Assembly (NCBI GenBank): GCA_017999895.1
Contig: JAGNKY010000004.1
Location: forward strand, 1-64,000
DNA: 64,000 nt
Reading direction: 5' to 3'
DNA from: Bacteroidales bacterium
GTDB taxonomy: Bacteria > Bacteroidota > Bacteroidia > Bacteroidales > VadinHA17
Shown in pieces: positions 55,494 to 64,000 of the stretch (position 1 is the first letter of the stretch; every line of letters starts with the position of its first letter). The translations under genes and the position numbers were made by a program. Under the pieces are notes generated by a model. It did not search any database, was not told the origin of the DNA, and saw only the letters and a list, made by a program, of their open reading frames with translations.

Positions 55494-57599
55494 TTATCTT
55501 GATTCCATTTTTGCAACTGTTTCGTCAAATTTTTTCTCGAGAATACGACTGAAAACAGCCGTTTTTTTCCATTCATCGGAGCCGTAAACACCTGCCTCAG
55601 TGTAATCGAACGGAATAAATTTTATTTTCTTTATAACCGACCGGTTCCTGAATCTGAAATCGAATCCATCAGCATTTATAAACAGAGGATCGGCAATTAT
55701 CGAGTGAATATCCTTACCCGACTTTTGCCACTCGGTAAATGAAGAAGTACCGAATTTTATATCCTTTGTGCGTGTGTCCCAATAACAATTATAATCTGTT
55801 AATAGATTGATTTTATGCCAGTTGCTACTAAATAGAGTTCCACTGTTAAAATAAACGATGTTATTTGTAAATGTGAATGAACGATGTTCTTCGATCCTTG
55901 TTGCCTGCAATTGTGCCCTTATATTTAAGGCGAAGATATTATTTCTTATTATATTTTCCTTTCCATAATGCTGATGAAAACCAGAATTCTTGCAGCAATA
56001 AACCAGGTTATTTTCCATCGTTATTCCATAGGAACCTTCATCGGTATAAAGTCCCCATCCGCCATAGTCGAATGAATAGATATGATGAATAACATTGTTC
56101 GAAACAACTGTCCCTTCAGACGCTCCAAGGGTATAAACGCCGCCCATATCGCAAAGTTCTCCCCATCCCAGATGATGAATATGGTTATAAGCTATAAGAT
56201 TCCGCTTTGACGGACTATATGAATAACCCCAGACCCAGCCCACAGATATGCCTGAATAACGAAGGTTGGATATTTCATTATGGGTCAACTTGTTATCACT
56301 TCCATTGAAAATGATAATTCCCACGGCACATGGAAAGATATGACCTGCATCGGTAATTATGTTGTTGTCAACAACGATATGATTTGTTATTTCATCGGCC
56401 GACGGCCTGATGATCGTCTCTCCAATTTTCACGCCTCCACCTCCAAGGTCATGCATATAGCATTGATTTACCAGGCAATTGCCAACAGCTCTGCGAAACC
56501 ACATCGCATAAGTGCCGGTATGTGCTATTTCACATTCAACGAAATCAATATTACGGGCAAAATCCAGAGTGACGGCCGCACTTAGAGGTGCAGCGGCCTG
56601 AGCCGGTTCATTGCCGTCGGCCGGAGTACGGTAACCCGAATATTGAAATGACAGGTTTTCGAACCTGATATTCGAAACCTTTTTATCCACCGATTCACCG
56701 GTTATTACTATCAGATCTTTTATTACCGGCGCAATGAATTTCGTATTTTCTATAGTCTCACCATTCAGGGGTATATAGTAAAGATATCCTGATCTGTCGA
56801 GGTACCACTCCCCTGGTGAATCGAGAGCCGAACGATAATTTTCTATATAATATCTCGATTTATTGTTTAATGGATTCCATGGCTTCATTCCCTTGCCGGC
56901 AATATATATTGAGGAAGTCTCTCTGCTGTAACCGAGAATCCTTTTACGTGTATTATCCCAGTTATGATAAAAGACAATCAAGGCATCACGATAATCGTCG
57001 TCCGAGAAGTTGCTGAAACATAAATAAGCCGAAGTATCGAGGTCGATTTTTTGCACTGCAAGTAATGGATATCTTCCGTCTCCTTTTTCGAGAACAAACT
57101 CCGTAACATTTTTTATCGTAAAAAATCCTTCATCCGGAGTTCGTGCTCTTTTTGCCCTTCGGCCGTTCACATAAAGCTGCTCGAAATATGAATCATACCA
57201 GCCAACCTGAGGAACAAAACATCTCCAGAGCTTATCATTTACCTTCTCAAAACCTGTGAGTTCGGCACCGCCTTTGAATATAGCTTTTGTCCCTTTTTCT
57301 GCTTTAATAATGAGGGGTGATGACTCGGTACCGCTATCGTCAGCAGTCAACAAAAGAGGCTGCGACATAAAATATTCCCCTGAGAGGGCAATAATCTCAA
57401 TCGGCCCACCCGTGGAACCAGTTTTGCGTATCTGCCTTGCCATATTACAGGCTGCGGTAAGCGTTGCAAGTGGTTTTTCTGCAGTGCCAGGATTTGAGTC
57501 ATCCCCAAAAGGTGATAAATAAATTTTCTGACAAAAAGCTTCTAACGGCAAAAAAAGTAAAGCTGCCAATAAAAAAATCAAAAAACAGAAACGCTTCAT
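55494..57599 (-). CDS. Secreted right-handed beta-helix protein
   Basis: This 701-residue protein has a signal peptide and an N-terminal segment typical of this group (IYLSPFGDDSNPGTAEKPLATLTAAC). A long parallel beta-helix follows, recognisable by repeated Asn-Ile/Val-Asn runs such as VVDNNIITDAGHIFP, NNVIHHIYSF and ENNLVYCCKNSG. Such proteins are often polysaccharide lyases or epimerases or GH-type hydrolases. No single family is certain, and I cannot identify the catalytic residues. It is the first gene of a three-gene minus-strand unit with the PIG-L and DoxX-fusion genes. Confidence 0.85.
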   Translation of the reverse strand: MKRFCFLIFLLAALLFLPLEAFCQKIYLSPFGDDSNPGTAEKPLATLTAACNMARQIRKTGSTGGPIEIIALSGEYFMSQPLLLTADDSGTESSPLIIKAEKGTKAIFKGGAELTGFEKVNDKLWRCFVPQVGWYDSYFEQLYVNGRRAKRARTPDEGFFTIKNVTEFVLEKGDGRYPLLAVQKIDLDTSAYLCFSNFSDDDYRDALIVFYHNWDNTRKRILGYSRETSSIYIAGKGMKPWNPLNNKSRYYIENYRSALDSPGEWYLDRSGYLYYIPLNGETIENTKFIAPVIKDLIVITGESVDKKVSNIRFENLSFQYSGYRTPADGNEPAQAAAPLSAAVTLDFARNIDFVECEIAHTGTYAMWFRRAVGNCLVNQCYMHDLGGGGVKIGETIIRPSADEITNHIVVDNNIITDAGHIFPCAVGIIIFNGSDNKLTHNEISNLRYSGISVGWVWGYSYSPSKRNLIAYNHIHHLGWGELCDMGGVYTLGASEGTVVSNNVIHHIYSFDYGGWGLYTDEGSYGITMENNLVYCCKNSGFHQHYGKENIIRNNIFALNIRAQLQATRIEEHRSFTFTNNIVYFNSGTLFSSNWHKINLLTDYNCYWDTRTKDIKFGTSSFTEWQKSGKDIHSIIADPLFINADGFDFRFRNRSVIKKIKFIPFDYTEAGVYGSDEWKKTAVFSRILEKKFDETVAKMESR

Positions 57600-57790
57600 A
57601 AAATAATAAATGATCAGTTTTATGTTTTAAAAATATAAAATATTCCGAAAAATTGTCATTCGATAGTCATTTAGTTGAATTTCTAAATATTACATGTTTT
57701 ATTGATAAATTAACTTATGCTTACCAGAATATTGATTTGATATCCCCAATCACAAAAGTTGCTATATTTAGAAACAATTTTAAATATAAA

Positions 57791-59797
57791 ATGATTTCTA
57801 AGAAAAGAAGATTATTTATAACCATCCTTTTTATAACATTTTTCTCTTATCATTCTATCGGTCAAACTATTGACTCAACATCTTTCAGTTTGAATTCACG
57901 GCTAAGCTTCTATTCCGACGAGAAAAAGGGCGAGATGCTTCTTCATATCCCTCCGAAACTCAGGAATTCGAATCTTCAAATCACATTAAGAAATAACGGA
58001 CAAATAATTAGTGAATGGAAAGGTTTGCTCAGGGAAGATATTCAGCGGTTGGCTTTCGATATCAATGACTCTGTCAGTTCAGGAACAGTCGAAGCTGAAA
58101 TCTCACGGGTTGGTATGTCTAATCTGAAATATCGGTGCAGAGCCAATCTGGTAATCCTTCAACATAAACCCAATGAAGTAAAGATCGACAGATTGACAGG
58201 GGGACTTATAGTGAACCAACTTCCTTTTTTCCCTTTCGGTTTTTATACTTACTCCCCTGTTCACCCTACTCTTCCGGAAGAAGAAGTTGTAAAAGGCTTT
58301 AACCTTATTTCGCCCTATCAGAGGATTATGCCTGAAACGATGTATCAAAGAAAGGCTTATATGGATCGTTGCGCAGAACTCGGTATGAAGGTTAATTATA
58401 ATCTTACTTCTGTGGCAGGGGGAGGAGGTGTTAACTCAAAGAACGAAGGAATGGACAACGAAAAAAGAAATCAGCTTCTTATAAACGAAGTCAGAACTTT
58501 TATGGATCATCCTGCGCTGCTTGCATGGTACATTGCCGATGAGCCCGACGGCAATAGGGTAAGTCCCGAAACGCTCGAAGAAATCTATAAAGTCATAAAA
58601 GAAACCGATCCATGGCATCCCGTAACAATAGTTTTTATGACTCCCTTTACAAAAGCAAAAGATTATGTGAATGCAATGGATATTGTGATGGCCGATCCCT
58701 ATCCGATACCGGTTTATCCGCCAACAATGGCAGGCAACGCTGCACGAAGGCTTAAGAATGAATTCAACGGCAGAATGCCGGTTTGGATTGTGCCACAGGC
58801 ATTCGGTGGTGGAGAGCACTGGCTGAGGGAACCAACCATACAGGAAGTAAGGACCATGACATGGCAGGCAATAATAGAAGGTGCGACAGGCATTCAATAT
58901 TTCATCAGACAGGGCCTTAATGCTTTCCCTAAATCAACTGCAATGTGGAACGAGTGCGGGAAAATGGCAATGGAAGTAAATGCAATCGTCCCATGGCTAT
59001 TGACTGAAGAGAAAAACATACCTGTAACTTCGCTTTCGAATGACATATCGGTCACTTCTAAGTACTGCCGCGGACAATTGCTTATTCTGGCCGTCAATAA
59101 AACTAATTCACCGCATCCAGTACAACTCACAATAAATAAAAATATTAGCGGCAGGGCAAAAGTGCTTTTCGAAAACCGAACCGTACCGTTAACTGCAGGT
59201 ATAATACACGATTATATTCAATCGTACGGTACACTGGCATATATAATAGACATAGAACGTCCCACGGAAATAATAAAGCCGTTCAAAAACAATATGCTTG
59301 CCGACCCGGGATTTGAGAATATTTCAAGTCCGGGTATCCCTTCTGCATGTTATGCCCGGCCAGGTAACGACCGCGGAGCAACATATTTCACTGACCCCAG
59401 AGTTGCATTCGAAGGAAACTATTCCTTAAGACTTGTTACGCCGAAGGAAAATTCAGGAGTTACCCTTACATTTTATCCTGTAAAAGTTAAACCGGGGAAC
59501 TCCTACATGATATCGGTATGGGCTAAATGCGATCCGGAACAGAGATTGACTGATTCAGTTTCGAATTCATTGGGGAAAAATCCCATGCCACAATATGTCG
59601 AAATGGGGCTTGGAAATTTCCATCGTGCAAGGTTTATTCCTGAAAGCGAGTGGCGGCAATTTGTTACTTTTGCTACAATTCCTGAGGATACTGTACCGGA
59701 GATTAAAACAAATGTCATTCTCAAGATGCCAGGTCAGGGAGTTGGATGGTTCGATTTAATTCAGATTATCGAGGATCCGATGAAAGATAAAAAGTAA
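57791..59797 (+). CDS. Secreted GH-A-type glycoside hydrolase-like protein with C-terminal CBM-like domain
   Basis: The protein has 668 residues from ATG 57791, where a signal peptide (KRRLFITILFITFFSYHSIGQ) begins; the frame extends upstream without an ATG-led signal. The central barrel contains LTGGLIVNQLPFFPFGFYTY, then DHPALLAWYIADEPDGN, in which DEP is a likely acid/base site, and VMADPYPIPVYPPT. A C-terminal domain (about 510-665), starting LADPGFENISSPG, resembles a CBM4/9-type module. The exact GH family is not clear. GH127 follows 23 bp downstream in the same unit. Confidence 0.8.
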   Translation: MISKKRRLFITILFITFFSYHSIGQTIDSTSFSLNSRLSFYSDEKKGEMLLHIPPKLRNSNLQITLRNNGQIISEWKGLLREDIQRLAFDINDSVSSGTVEAEISRVGMSNLKYRCRANLVILQHKPNEVKIDRLTGGLIVNQLPFFPFGFYTYSPVHPTLPEEEVVKGFNLISPYQRIMPETMYQRKAYMDRCAELGMKVNYNLTSVAGGGGVNSKNEGMDNEKRNQLLINEVRTFMDHPALLAWYIADEPDGNRVSPETLEEIYKVIKETDPWHPVTIVFMTPFTKAKDYVNAMDIVMADPYPIPVYPPTMAGNAARRLKNEFNGRMPVWIVPQAFGGGEHWLREPTIQEVRTMTWQAIIEGATGIQYFIRQGLNAFPKSTAMWNECGKMAMEVNAIVPWLLTEEKNIPVTSLSNDISVTSKYCRGQLLILAVNKTNSPHPVQLTINKNISGRAKVLFENRTVPLTAGIIHDYIQSYGTLAYIIDIERPTEIIKPFKNNMLADPGFENISSPGIPSACYARPGNDRGATYFTDPRVAFEGNYSLRLVTPKENSGVTLTFYPVKVKPGNSYMISVWAKCDPEQRLTDSVSNSLGKNPMPQYVEMGLGNFHRARFIPESEWRQFVTFATIPEDTVPEIKTNVILKMPGQGVGWFDLIQIIEDPMKDKK

Positions 59798-59820
59798 AAA
59801 GTAAAGATAAAAGATACAAG

Positions 59821-61890
59821 ATGAAAAACTCTTATATGAAAAGACAAATAGTATTATCAGTCGCTGTTTTGTCGCTGATGTTTTTCAGTTGTTCAGTGAA
59901 AAAGGAGAATGTAAATTACAATAATAATCCGGCTCCTCTTAAGCAGAATACTTATATCAAACTGCCTCTTGGCTCTGTAAAGCCTGATGGCTGGCTTCGC
60001 CGCCAGCTCGAGATACAGGCCGAAGGTTTGACCGGAAACCTTGATGATTTCTGGCCCGATCTGGTAAATTCGGCATGGCGGGGAGGTGACGGCGAGGCGT
60101 GGGAAAGAGGACCTTATTATCTCGATGGATTGGTTCCTTTAGCCTATCTGCTCGAAGATGAGAGACTCATTATGAAAGCTAAAGGCTGGATTGACAAAAT
60201 AATTGCAAGTAGCACTGATTCAGGATGGTATGGTCCGACAAAAAATAAAGACAGGTGGCCGCTGGCAGTGGCAAACAAAGTACTGATGCAATACTTCGAA
60301 GCCTCCGGCGATACCGATGCGCTGAACGTCGTGATAAAATATTTCAGATACCTGCACGATTCACCGCCCGACTGGCCCGATAAAGAATGGAGAGGGATGA
60401 GAGCAATGGAGAATGCTGTGACAGGATACTGGCTTTACAGGCATATCAAAGAGCCATGGCTTCTTAAGACGATAGAGTCAATACAGAAAAATTGTTTTGA
60501 CTGGACTTCCTACTATGAGCGATTTCCATGGGATTCAGCGGCATTAGCCAATAAGAAAATACCGCTCAACTGGGGGCCTGAAGGACTTACAGCACATGTT
60601 GTTAATAATGCTATGGCAATAAAATATCCGGGTCTATGGTATCAGCAGTCAGGCGATGAAAGATTCAAAAAGGCAGTATTCGACGGAATAGAAAAATATG
60701 ACAAAAACCATGGTCAGGCAGGTGGAAGGTTTTCAGGAGACGAACATCTATCGGGTAAAAGCCCTGACAGGGGAACAGAGTTATGTGCGGTCGTTGAATA
60801 TATGTTTTCACTGGGAGAATTATACCAGATATTCGGCGATAACCGCCTTGCCGACCGTCTGGAACTCCTTGCATACAACGCTCTTCCGGGAACAACCACT
60901 GCCGACATGTGTGCTCACCAGTACGACCAGCAGTCGAACCAGGTATTGGTTTCGGTGGCCAAAAGAGCATGGAGTACTAATGGAGATCAATCGAATATCT
61001 ATGGACTGATGCCGAACTATGGCTGCTGTCTGGCCAACATGCATCAGGGATGGCCAAAGTTCGTACAGAATATGTGGATGGCCACAAACGATAACGGACT
61101 TGTTGCCGTTGCTTACGGACCTTCACAAGTTAAAGCAAAGACAGGAAAAGGACAGGAAATAACTATTACAGAGGAAACAGATTATCCTTTTAAAGGAACG
61201 ATAAAACTAAAAATTGCCACAGGAAAAAAGGTACGTTTCCCACTTTATCTCCGCGTGCCGGACTGGGCAGAAAAGTTTACCATAAAGTACAGGGATAAGA
61301 TTTTGACTTCCGCTCCGGGATCCACACCAATAATAAATGAGAAATGGGAAAATGGAGAAGAAATACTTATCGAAATCCCGATGCAGATAAGGCATGAGAG
61401 GAGGTATAATAACTCCGTTTCAATACTTCGAGGTCCTCTCTATTTCTCGCTCAGAATGGAGAAACAATATAAAAGCGTGAAACTTAGTTACGATAATTTC
61501 GGATACAAAGGGAGTATTGACTGGGAAATTTATCCGCTGAGTGACTGGAACTATGGTCTCTTTGCCGATTTAAGTCAGCCGGATGTGGCATTCGAAGTGA
61601 CTGAGAATGCTGTTTCCCAATATCCTTTTGGAGACAATGGAGATATGATATGGTCGGATGATTCGTTGAAATATATAAAATGGACATCCAATCCGCCTGT
61701 AGTAATAAGGACGAGAGGCATTAAAATACCACAATGGGGAATGAAAAATAACTCGGCCGACATTCCGCCAGTTTCACCTGTAAAAAGCACAAATGCACCA
61801 GAAGGAATAACACTAATTCCTTACGGTTCGGCAAAACTCAGAATAACGGAATTTCCAATAATTGATGTCGGATTTATGATAATATTATGA
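59821..61890 (+). CDS. GH127 beta-L-arabinofuranosidase-like lipoprotein
   Basis: This alpha/alpha barrel protein of 689 residues, formerly DUF1680, has a lipobox FFSC near residue 21. The zinc and catalytic residues of GH127 are all recognisable: TELCAVVEYMFSLGEL (Glu-x-Cys) and YGCCLANMHQGWPKFVQN (Cys-Cys). GH127 enzymes remove beta-L-arabinofuranose with a cysteine nucleophile; the family also has other specificities. It follows the GH-A-type gene in the same operon. Confidence 0.92.
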   Translation: MKNSYMKRQIVLSVAVLSLMFFSCSVKKENVNYNNNPAPLKQNTYIKLPLGSVKPDGWLRRQLEIQAEGLTGNLDDFWPDLVNSAWRGGDGEAWERGPYYLDGLVPLAYLLEDERLIMKAKGWIDKIIASSTDSGWYGPTKNKDRWPLAVANKVLMQYFEASGDTDALNVVIKYFRYLHDSPPDWPDKEWRGMRAMENAVTGYWLYRHIKEPWLLKTIESIQKNCFDWTSYYERFPWDSAALANKKIPLNWGPEGLTAHVVNNAMAIKYPGLWYQQSGDERFKKAVFDGIEKYDKNHGQAGGRFSGDEHLSGKSPDRGTELCAVVEYMFSLGELYQIFGDNRLADRLELLAYNALPGTTTADMCAHQYDQQSNQVLVSVAKRAWSTNGDQSNIYGLMPNYGCCLANMHQGWPKFVQNMWMATNDNGLVAVAYGPSQVKAKTGKGQEITITEETDYPFKGTIKLKIATGKKVRFPLYLRVPDWAEKFTIKYRDKILTSAPGSTPIINEKWENGEEILIEIPMQIRHERRYNNSVSILRGPLYFSLRMEKQYKSVKLSYDNFGYKGSIDWEIYPLSDWNYGLFADLSQPDVAFEVTENAVSQYPFGDNGDMIWSDDSLKYIKWTSNPPVVIRTRGIKIPQWGMKNNSADIPPVSPVKSTNAPEGITLIPYGSAKLRITEFPIIDVGFMIIL

Positions 61891-61898
61891 GTGACGTA

Positions 61899-62189
61899 TT
61901 AATCCTCATAATCTGACTCTCTTCTGCGGCGTTGGCGTTTATTTTTCTGAGAAGGTACAGAAGGTTTAACCACAATCCTGCTACCGTCGAGCTCGGTGTC
62001 GTTAAGTTGTTCAATGGCTTCATTTGCTGCCTGTTCATCTGGCATTTCCACAAAACCATAGCGCTTAGAAGAACCTGTCCTTTTGTCAACGATAACTTTT
62101 GATGAAGTTACTTCTCCAAATCTGCTGAAAAGTTCTTCAAGATCTTCACTCGTTGTCTTTGAACTGAGTTTGGCTACAAAAATATTCAT
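61899..62189 (-). CDS. RRM-type RNA-binding protein
   Basis: This small cytoplasmic protein of 96 residues is a single RRM. RNP2 is NIFVAKLS at the N-terminus and RNP1 is KRYGFVEM around residue 45. A basic tail follows (QKNKRQRRRRESDYED). Bacteroidota carry several such proteins that bind single-stranded RNA and influence many transcripts. I start at ATG 62189, which begins the RRM directly; the open frame goes on to 62252 without sense. A promoter and an inverted repeat precede it. Confidence 0.93.
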   Translation of the reverse strand: MNIFVAKLSSKTTSEDLEELFSRFGEVTSSKVIVDKRTGSSKRYGFVEMPDEQAANEAIEQLNDTELDGSRIVVKPSVPSQKNKRQRRRRESDYED

Positions 62190-62222
62190 CTGAAAATAAT
62201 TAAAAATAAATGAAATAGATAC

Positions 62223-62260
62223 GTTATGATAAATACATTTTATTAAATGCATATCATAAC
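62223..62260. repeat. Inverted repeat abutting the RRM gene promoter
   Basis: The arms gttatgat (62223-62230) and atcataac (62253-62260) pair perfectly. The inner bases extend the stem to about 16 pairs with one bulge and one weak pair. The right end touches the -7 box of the predicted promoter. It may be an operator or a hairpin at the mRNA 5' end; the sequence does not decide between these. Confidence 0.65.
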
Positions 62261-62290
62261 AAAGTTACTATTTTTTTGGTGTAATACAAA
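62260..62290 (-). promoter_or_regulatory. Promoter of the RRM protein gene
   Basis: On the minus strand TTTG (62290-62287) and TAACTTTG (62267-62260) are 19 bp apart, a full match to the Bacteroidota consensus. The predicted start is near 62254, leaving a 5' leader of about 65 nt before the ATG at 62189. Confidence 0.75.
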
Positions 62291-62584
62291 ATACGATTTT
62301 TTCTAATCTTACATAATATAATATTCAATAAATTTATTCAACACTTTCATATTTTAAAAATAATTCTCCATTATCCTACTTTACCCTTTATTTTTTATTT
62401 TAGTTGTATTATTATGATAATAAACAGGATATAATGACAGCCCATAATTTTATTACGAACAGCGGCGCAAAAAACCTGCAGGAAAGATGTTTATTATCCA
62501 ACAGGGCAATTATGTTTCTGATGAACTTGTTCTTCGGATAGTTCACAATTCTTTTTACCAAGATTCTTTCGCAGTGGCGTATAA

Positions 62585-62707
62585 ATGGCTGAGATTGTTT
62601 ACGATGCCACGGTACATTTTTGCGATAAATACATAAACATTCGTTCCCGCACTCACGACCAGATGGTACAGGCCGCCAGAAGCGGCTCAGAAGAAATTTT
62701 TAAATGA
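62585..62707 (+). pseudogene. Remnant of a four-helix-bundle suffix domain protein
   Basis: A 40-codon fragment reads MAEIVYDATVHFCDKYINIR followed by SRTHDQMVQAARSG, then a divergent tail SEEIFK and a stop. The first 34 residues match, from memory, the core of the four-helix-bundle suffix domain family common in Bacteroidota, in which the core normally continues into a KQNIAEG-type segment. Both ends of the domain are missing, so this is a truncated or frameshifted remnant. The remaining gap from 62190 to 62766 holds only the RRM gene's promoter and inverted repeat and otherwise no intact gene that I can see. Confidence 0.7.
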
Positions 62708-62766
62708 GTACATGAATCTTCCTGATATCTATGGAATTTCATACCAGAAAAGATATCATTCAATCC

Positions 62767-64000
62767 TTATAGATTCTTTATCTCATTCACCAGATTCTGA
62801 AGGACGACTTTTGCATCGCCGAACAACATTCTGGTCTTATCATTGTAGAACAGAGGGTTATCTATAGCCGCGTATCCTTTACCCATACCGCGTTTTATTA
62901 CAATAATATTTTTAGCTTCTCTCACTTTCACTACAGGCATGCCGTATATAGGGCTTGACGGATCATCCTCCGCCGCAGGATTGACCACATCGTTGGCTCC
63001 TATCACAACAACGACATCAGTGTTGGGCAAATCGGGATTTATCTCATCGCTCTCGATCAGTTTATCATAAGGAACATCGGCCTCGGCAAGCAAAACATTC
63101 ATGTGCCCGGGCATCCTTCCCGCTACCGGATGGATGGCATATTTTACCTCGACGCCCTTTTCCTCGAGCAACTTATCGAGCTCATGACAAACGTGCTGCG
63201 CCTGTGCAACTGCCAGCCCATAGCCTGGAACAATGACCACCTTTTTCGAGTAACTAAGCAGAACCGCAGCATCGGCCACAGTAATTTCCTTTATTACACC
63301 GCTCGTTTCGACTCCCTTCCCTCCACCGCCATAAATTCCGGCTATGACATTGAACAGGGATCTGTTCATCGCTTTGCACATCAGTATTGTCAGAATAGTT
63401 CCTGCAGAACCTACAAGTATGCCTCCTGTAAGCATAGCTTGATTGTTATACAGAAAACCTCCCATAGCTGCAGCCACACCTGTAAAACTATTAAGAAGCG
63501 ATATCACCACAGGCATGTCGGCACCTCCAATTGGCATTACAAATAAAACTCCGTAAAGCGCCGAAATGCCGAACATTATATATACGAATGGCATCAATTC
63601 AGCACTTGCACTGGCCTTACTGGTCATAATAAAGACTATAAATCCAATAAGTACCGCAAGAAAAATTAAATTCACATACCTGATTGCTTTCACTCTCAGA
63701 TCGCCTATCCAGCCGTCGAGCTTACCAAATGCTATCATACTTCCTGCAAAAGATATAGTCCCTATCATCAACCCCAGCAGAATCGAAAGAACATGTCCGT
63801 TTGCCATTCCACTACGGGCTATCAAAGCTGGACTTATATGCGGGAATTCCATTAAAGATATCAATGCAGCGGCAGCACCGCCCATACCGTTAAAAAAAGA
63901 TACAAGCTGAGGCATGGCAGTCATCTTTACCCTTTTCGCTATCAACCACCCGATAACCGTTCCAAGAGCCATAGCGGTAATTATCCAGCCAATATTTCCT
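62767..64000 (-). CDS. pntB: NAD(P) transhydrogenase subunit beta, partial
   Basis: PntB is the membrane and NADP(H)-binding subunit of proton-translocating transhydrogenase, which exchanges hydride between NADH and NADP using the proton gradient. The visible part has about seven membrane segments, then the NADP domain (about residue 230 onward) with VVIVPGYGLAVAQAQH, HPVAGRMPGHMNVLLAEADVPYD, VVVIGANDVVNPAAED and VIKRGMGKGYAAIDNPLF. The frame stays open to the right edge (residues GNIGWIITA before the first in-window Met), so the N-terminus lies outside the window. The pntA partner is expected further right. Confidence 0.95.
   Translation of the reverse strand, partial: GNIGWIITAMALGTVIGWLIAKRVKMTAMPQLVSFFNGMGGAAAALISLMEFPHISPALIARSGMANGHVLSILLGLMIGTISFAGSMIAFGKLDGWIGDLRVKAIRYVNLIFLAVLIGFIVFIMTSKASASAELMPFVYIMFGISALYGVLFVMPIGGADMPVVISLLNSFTGVAAAMGGFLYNNQAMLTGGILVGSAGTILTILMCKAMNRSLFNVIAGIYGGGGKGVETSGVIKEITVADAAVLLSYSKKVVIVPGYGLAVAQAQHVCHELDKLLEEKGVEVKYAIHPVAGRMPGHMNVLLAEADVPYDKLIESDEINPDLPNTDVVVVIGANDVVNPAAEDDPSSPIYGMPVVKVREAKNIIVIKRGMGKGYAAIDNPLFYNDKTRMLFGDAKVVLQNLVNEIKNL

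Noticed and set aside
57653..57790. N-terminal extension of the GH-A-type protein
   Set aside because: The extension precedes a clean signal peptide at 57791 and has no domain character.

Overview
The window looks like a chromosomal segment from a member of the Bacteroidota, probably an uncultured Bacteroidales-type organism. The DNA is moderately AT-rich. Clear promoters follow the Bacteroidota pattern TTTG-N18/19-TAnnTTTG. The genes include hisIE and DAHP synthase-chorismate mutase fusions, an OMP_b-brl_3 outer-membrane barrel, secreted Gfo/Idh/MocA enzymes and many lipoprotein glycoside hydrolases. I saw no rRNA, tRNA, phage or intact insertion sequence.

Layout. 0-4.1 kb: REP-like palindromes, then hisB-hisH-hisA-hisF-hisIE on the plus strand with start/stop overlaps. 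4.1-9.7 kb: a Phe/Tyr operon (pheA, aminotransferase, tyrA, DAHP synthase-chorismate mutase, TrpB2-like). It is preceded by its own promoter, a 20-residue leader peptide with 12 Phe/Tyr codons, and mutually exclusive antiterminator and terminator hairpins. 9.8-41.9 kb and 51.3-61.9 kb: two carbohydrate-degradation blocks. They hold two GH2 enzymes, GH16, GH88, GH127, a heparinase II/III-type lyase, a beta-helix protein, a six-hairpin protein, two Gfo/Idh/MocA oxidoreductases, a FAD oxidoreductase, a phosphotriesterase-like lipoprotein, a FucP-type transporter, an HGSNAT-like acetyltransferase, a PIG-L deacetylase and ribokinase. No SusC/SusD pair, sulfatase or hybrid two-component regulator is present. 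42.0-46.0 kb: aspartokinase-thrB-thrC on the minus strand, preceded by a promoter, a Thr-rich leader peptide and a second complete attenuator. 46.0-51.2 kb: gltA, icd, proA and proB, a route from citrate to 2-oxoglutarate and proline. 61.9-64 kb: an RRM RNA-binding protein, a decayed gene remnant, and pntB cut by the window edge.

The most striking content is regulatory. Two unrelated amino-acid operons, Phe/Tyr and Thr, each carry a full ribosome-mediated attenuator: promoter, short leader ORF rich in the codons of the end product, antiterminator pairing and terminator hairpin. The leader ORFs are too short for ordinary gene calling. Other points of interest are two unusual secreted fusions (PHP plus GH-A-like barrel; DoxX plus TIM-barrel), a perfect 8 x 14 bp tandem array that forms the 3' end of the sugar transporter gene, and a promoter-abutting inverted repeat upstream of the RNA-binding protein gene. 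The enzyme set suggests attack on an acidic, amino-sugar-containing polysaccharide, but this is inference from family membership.
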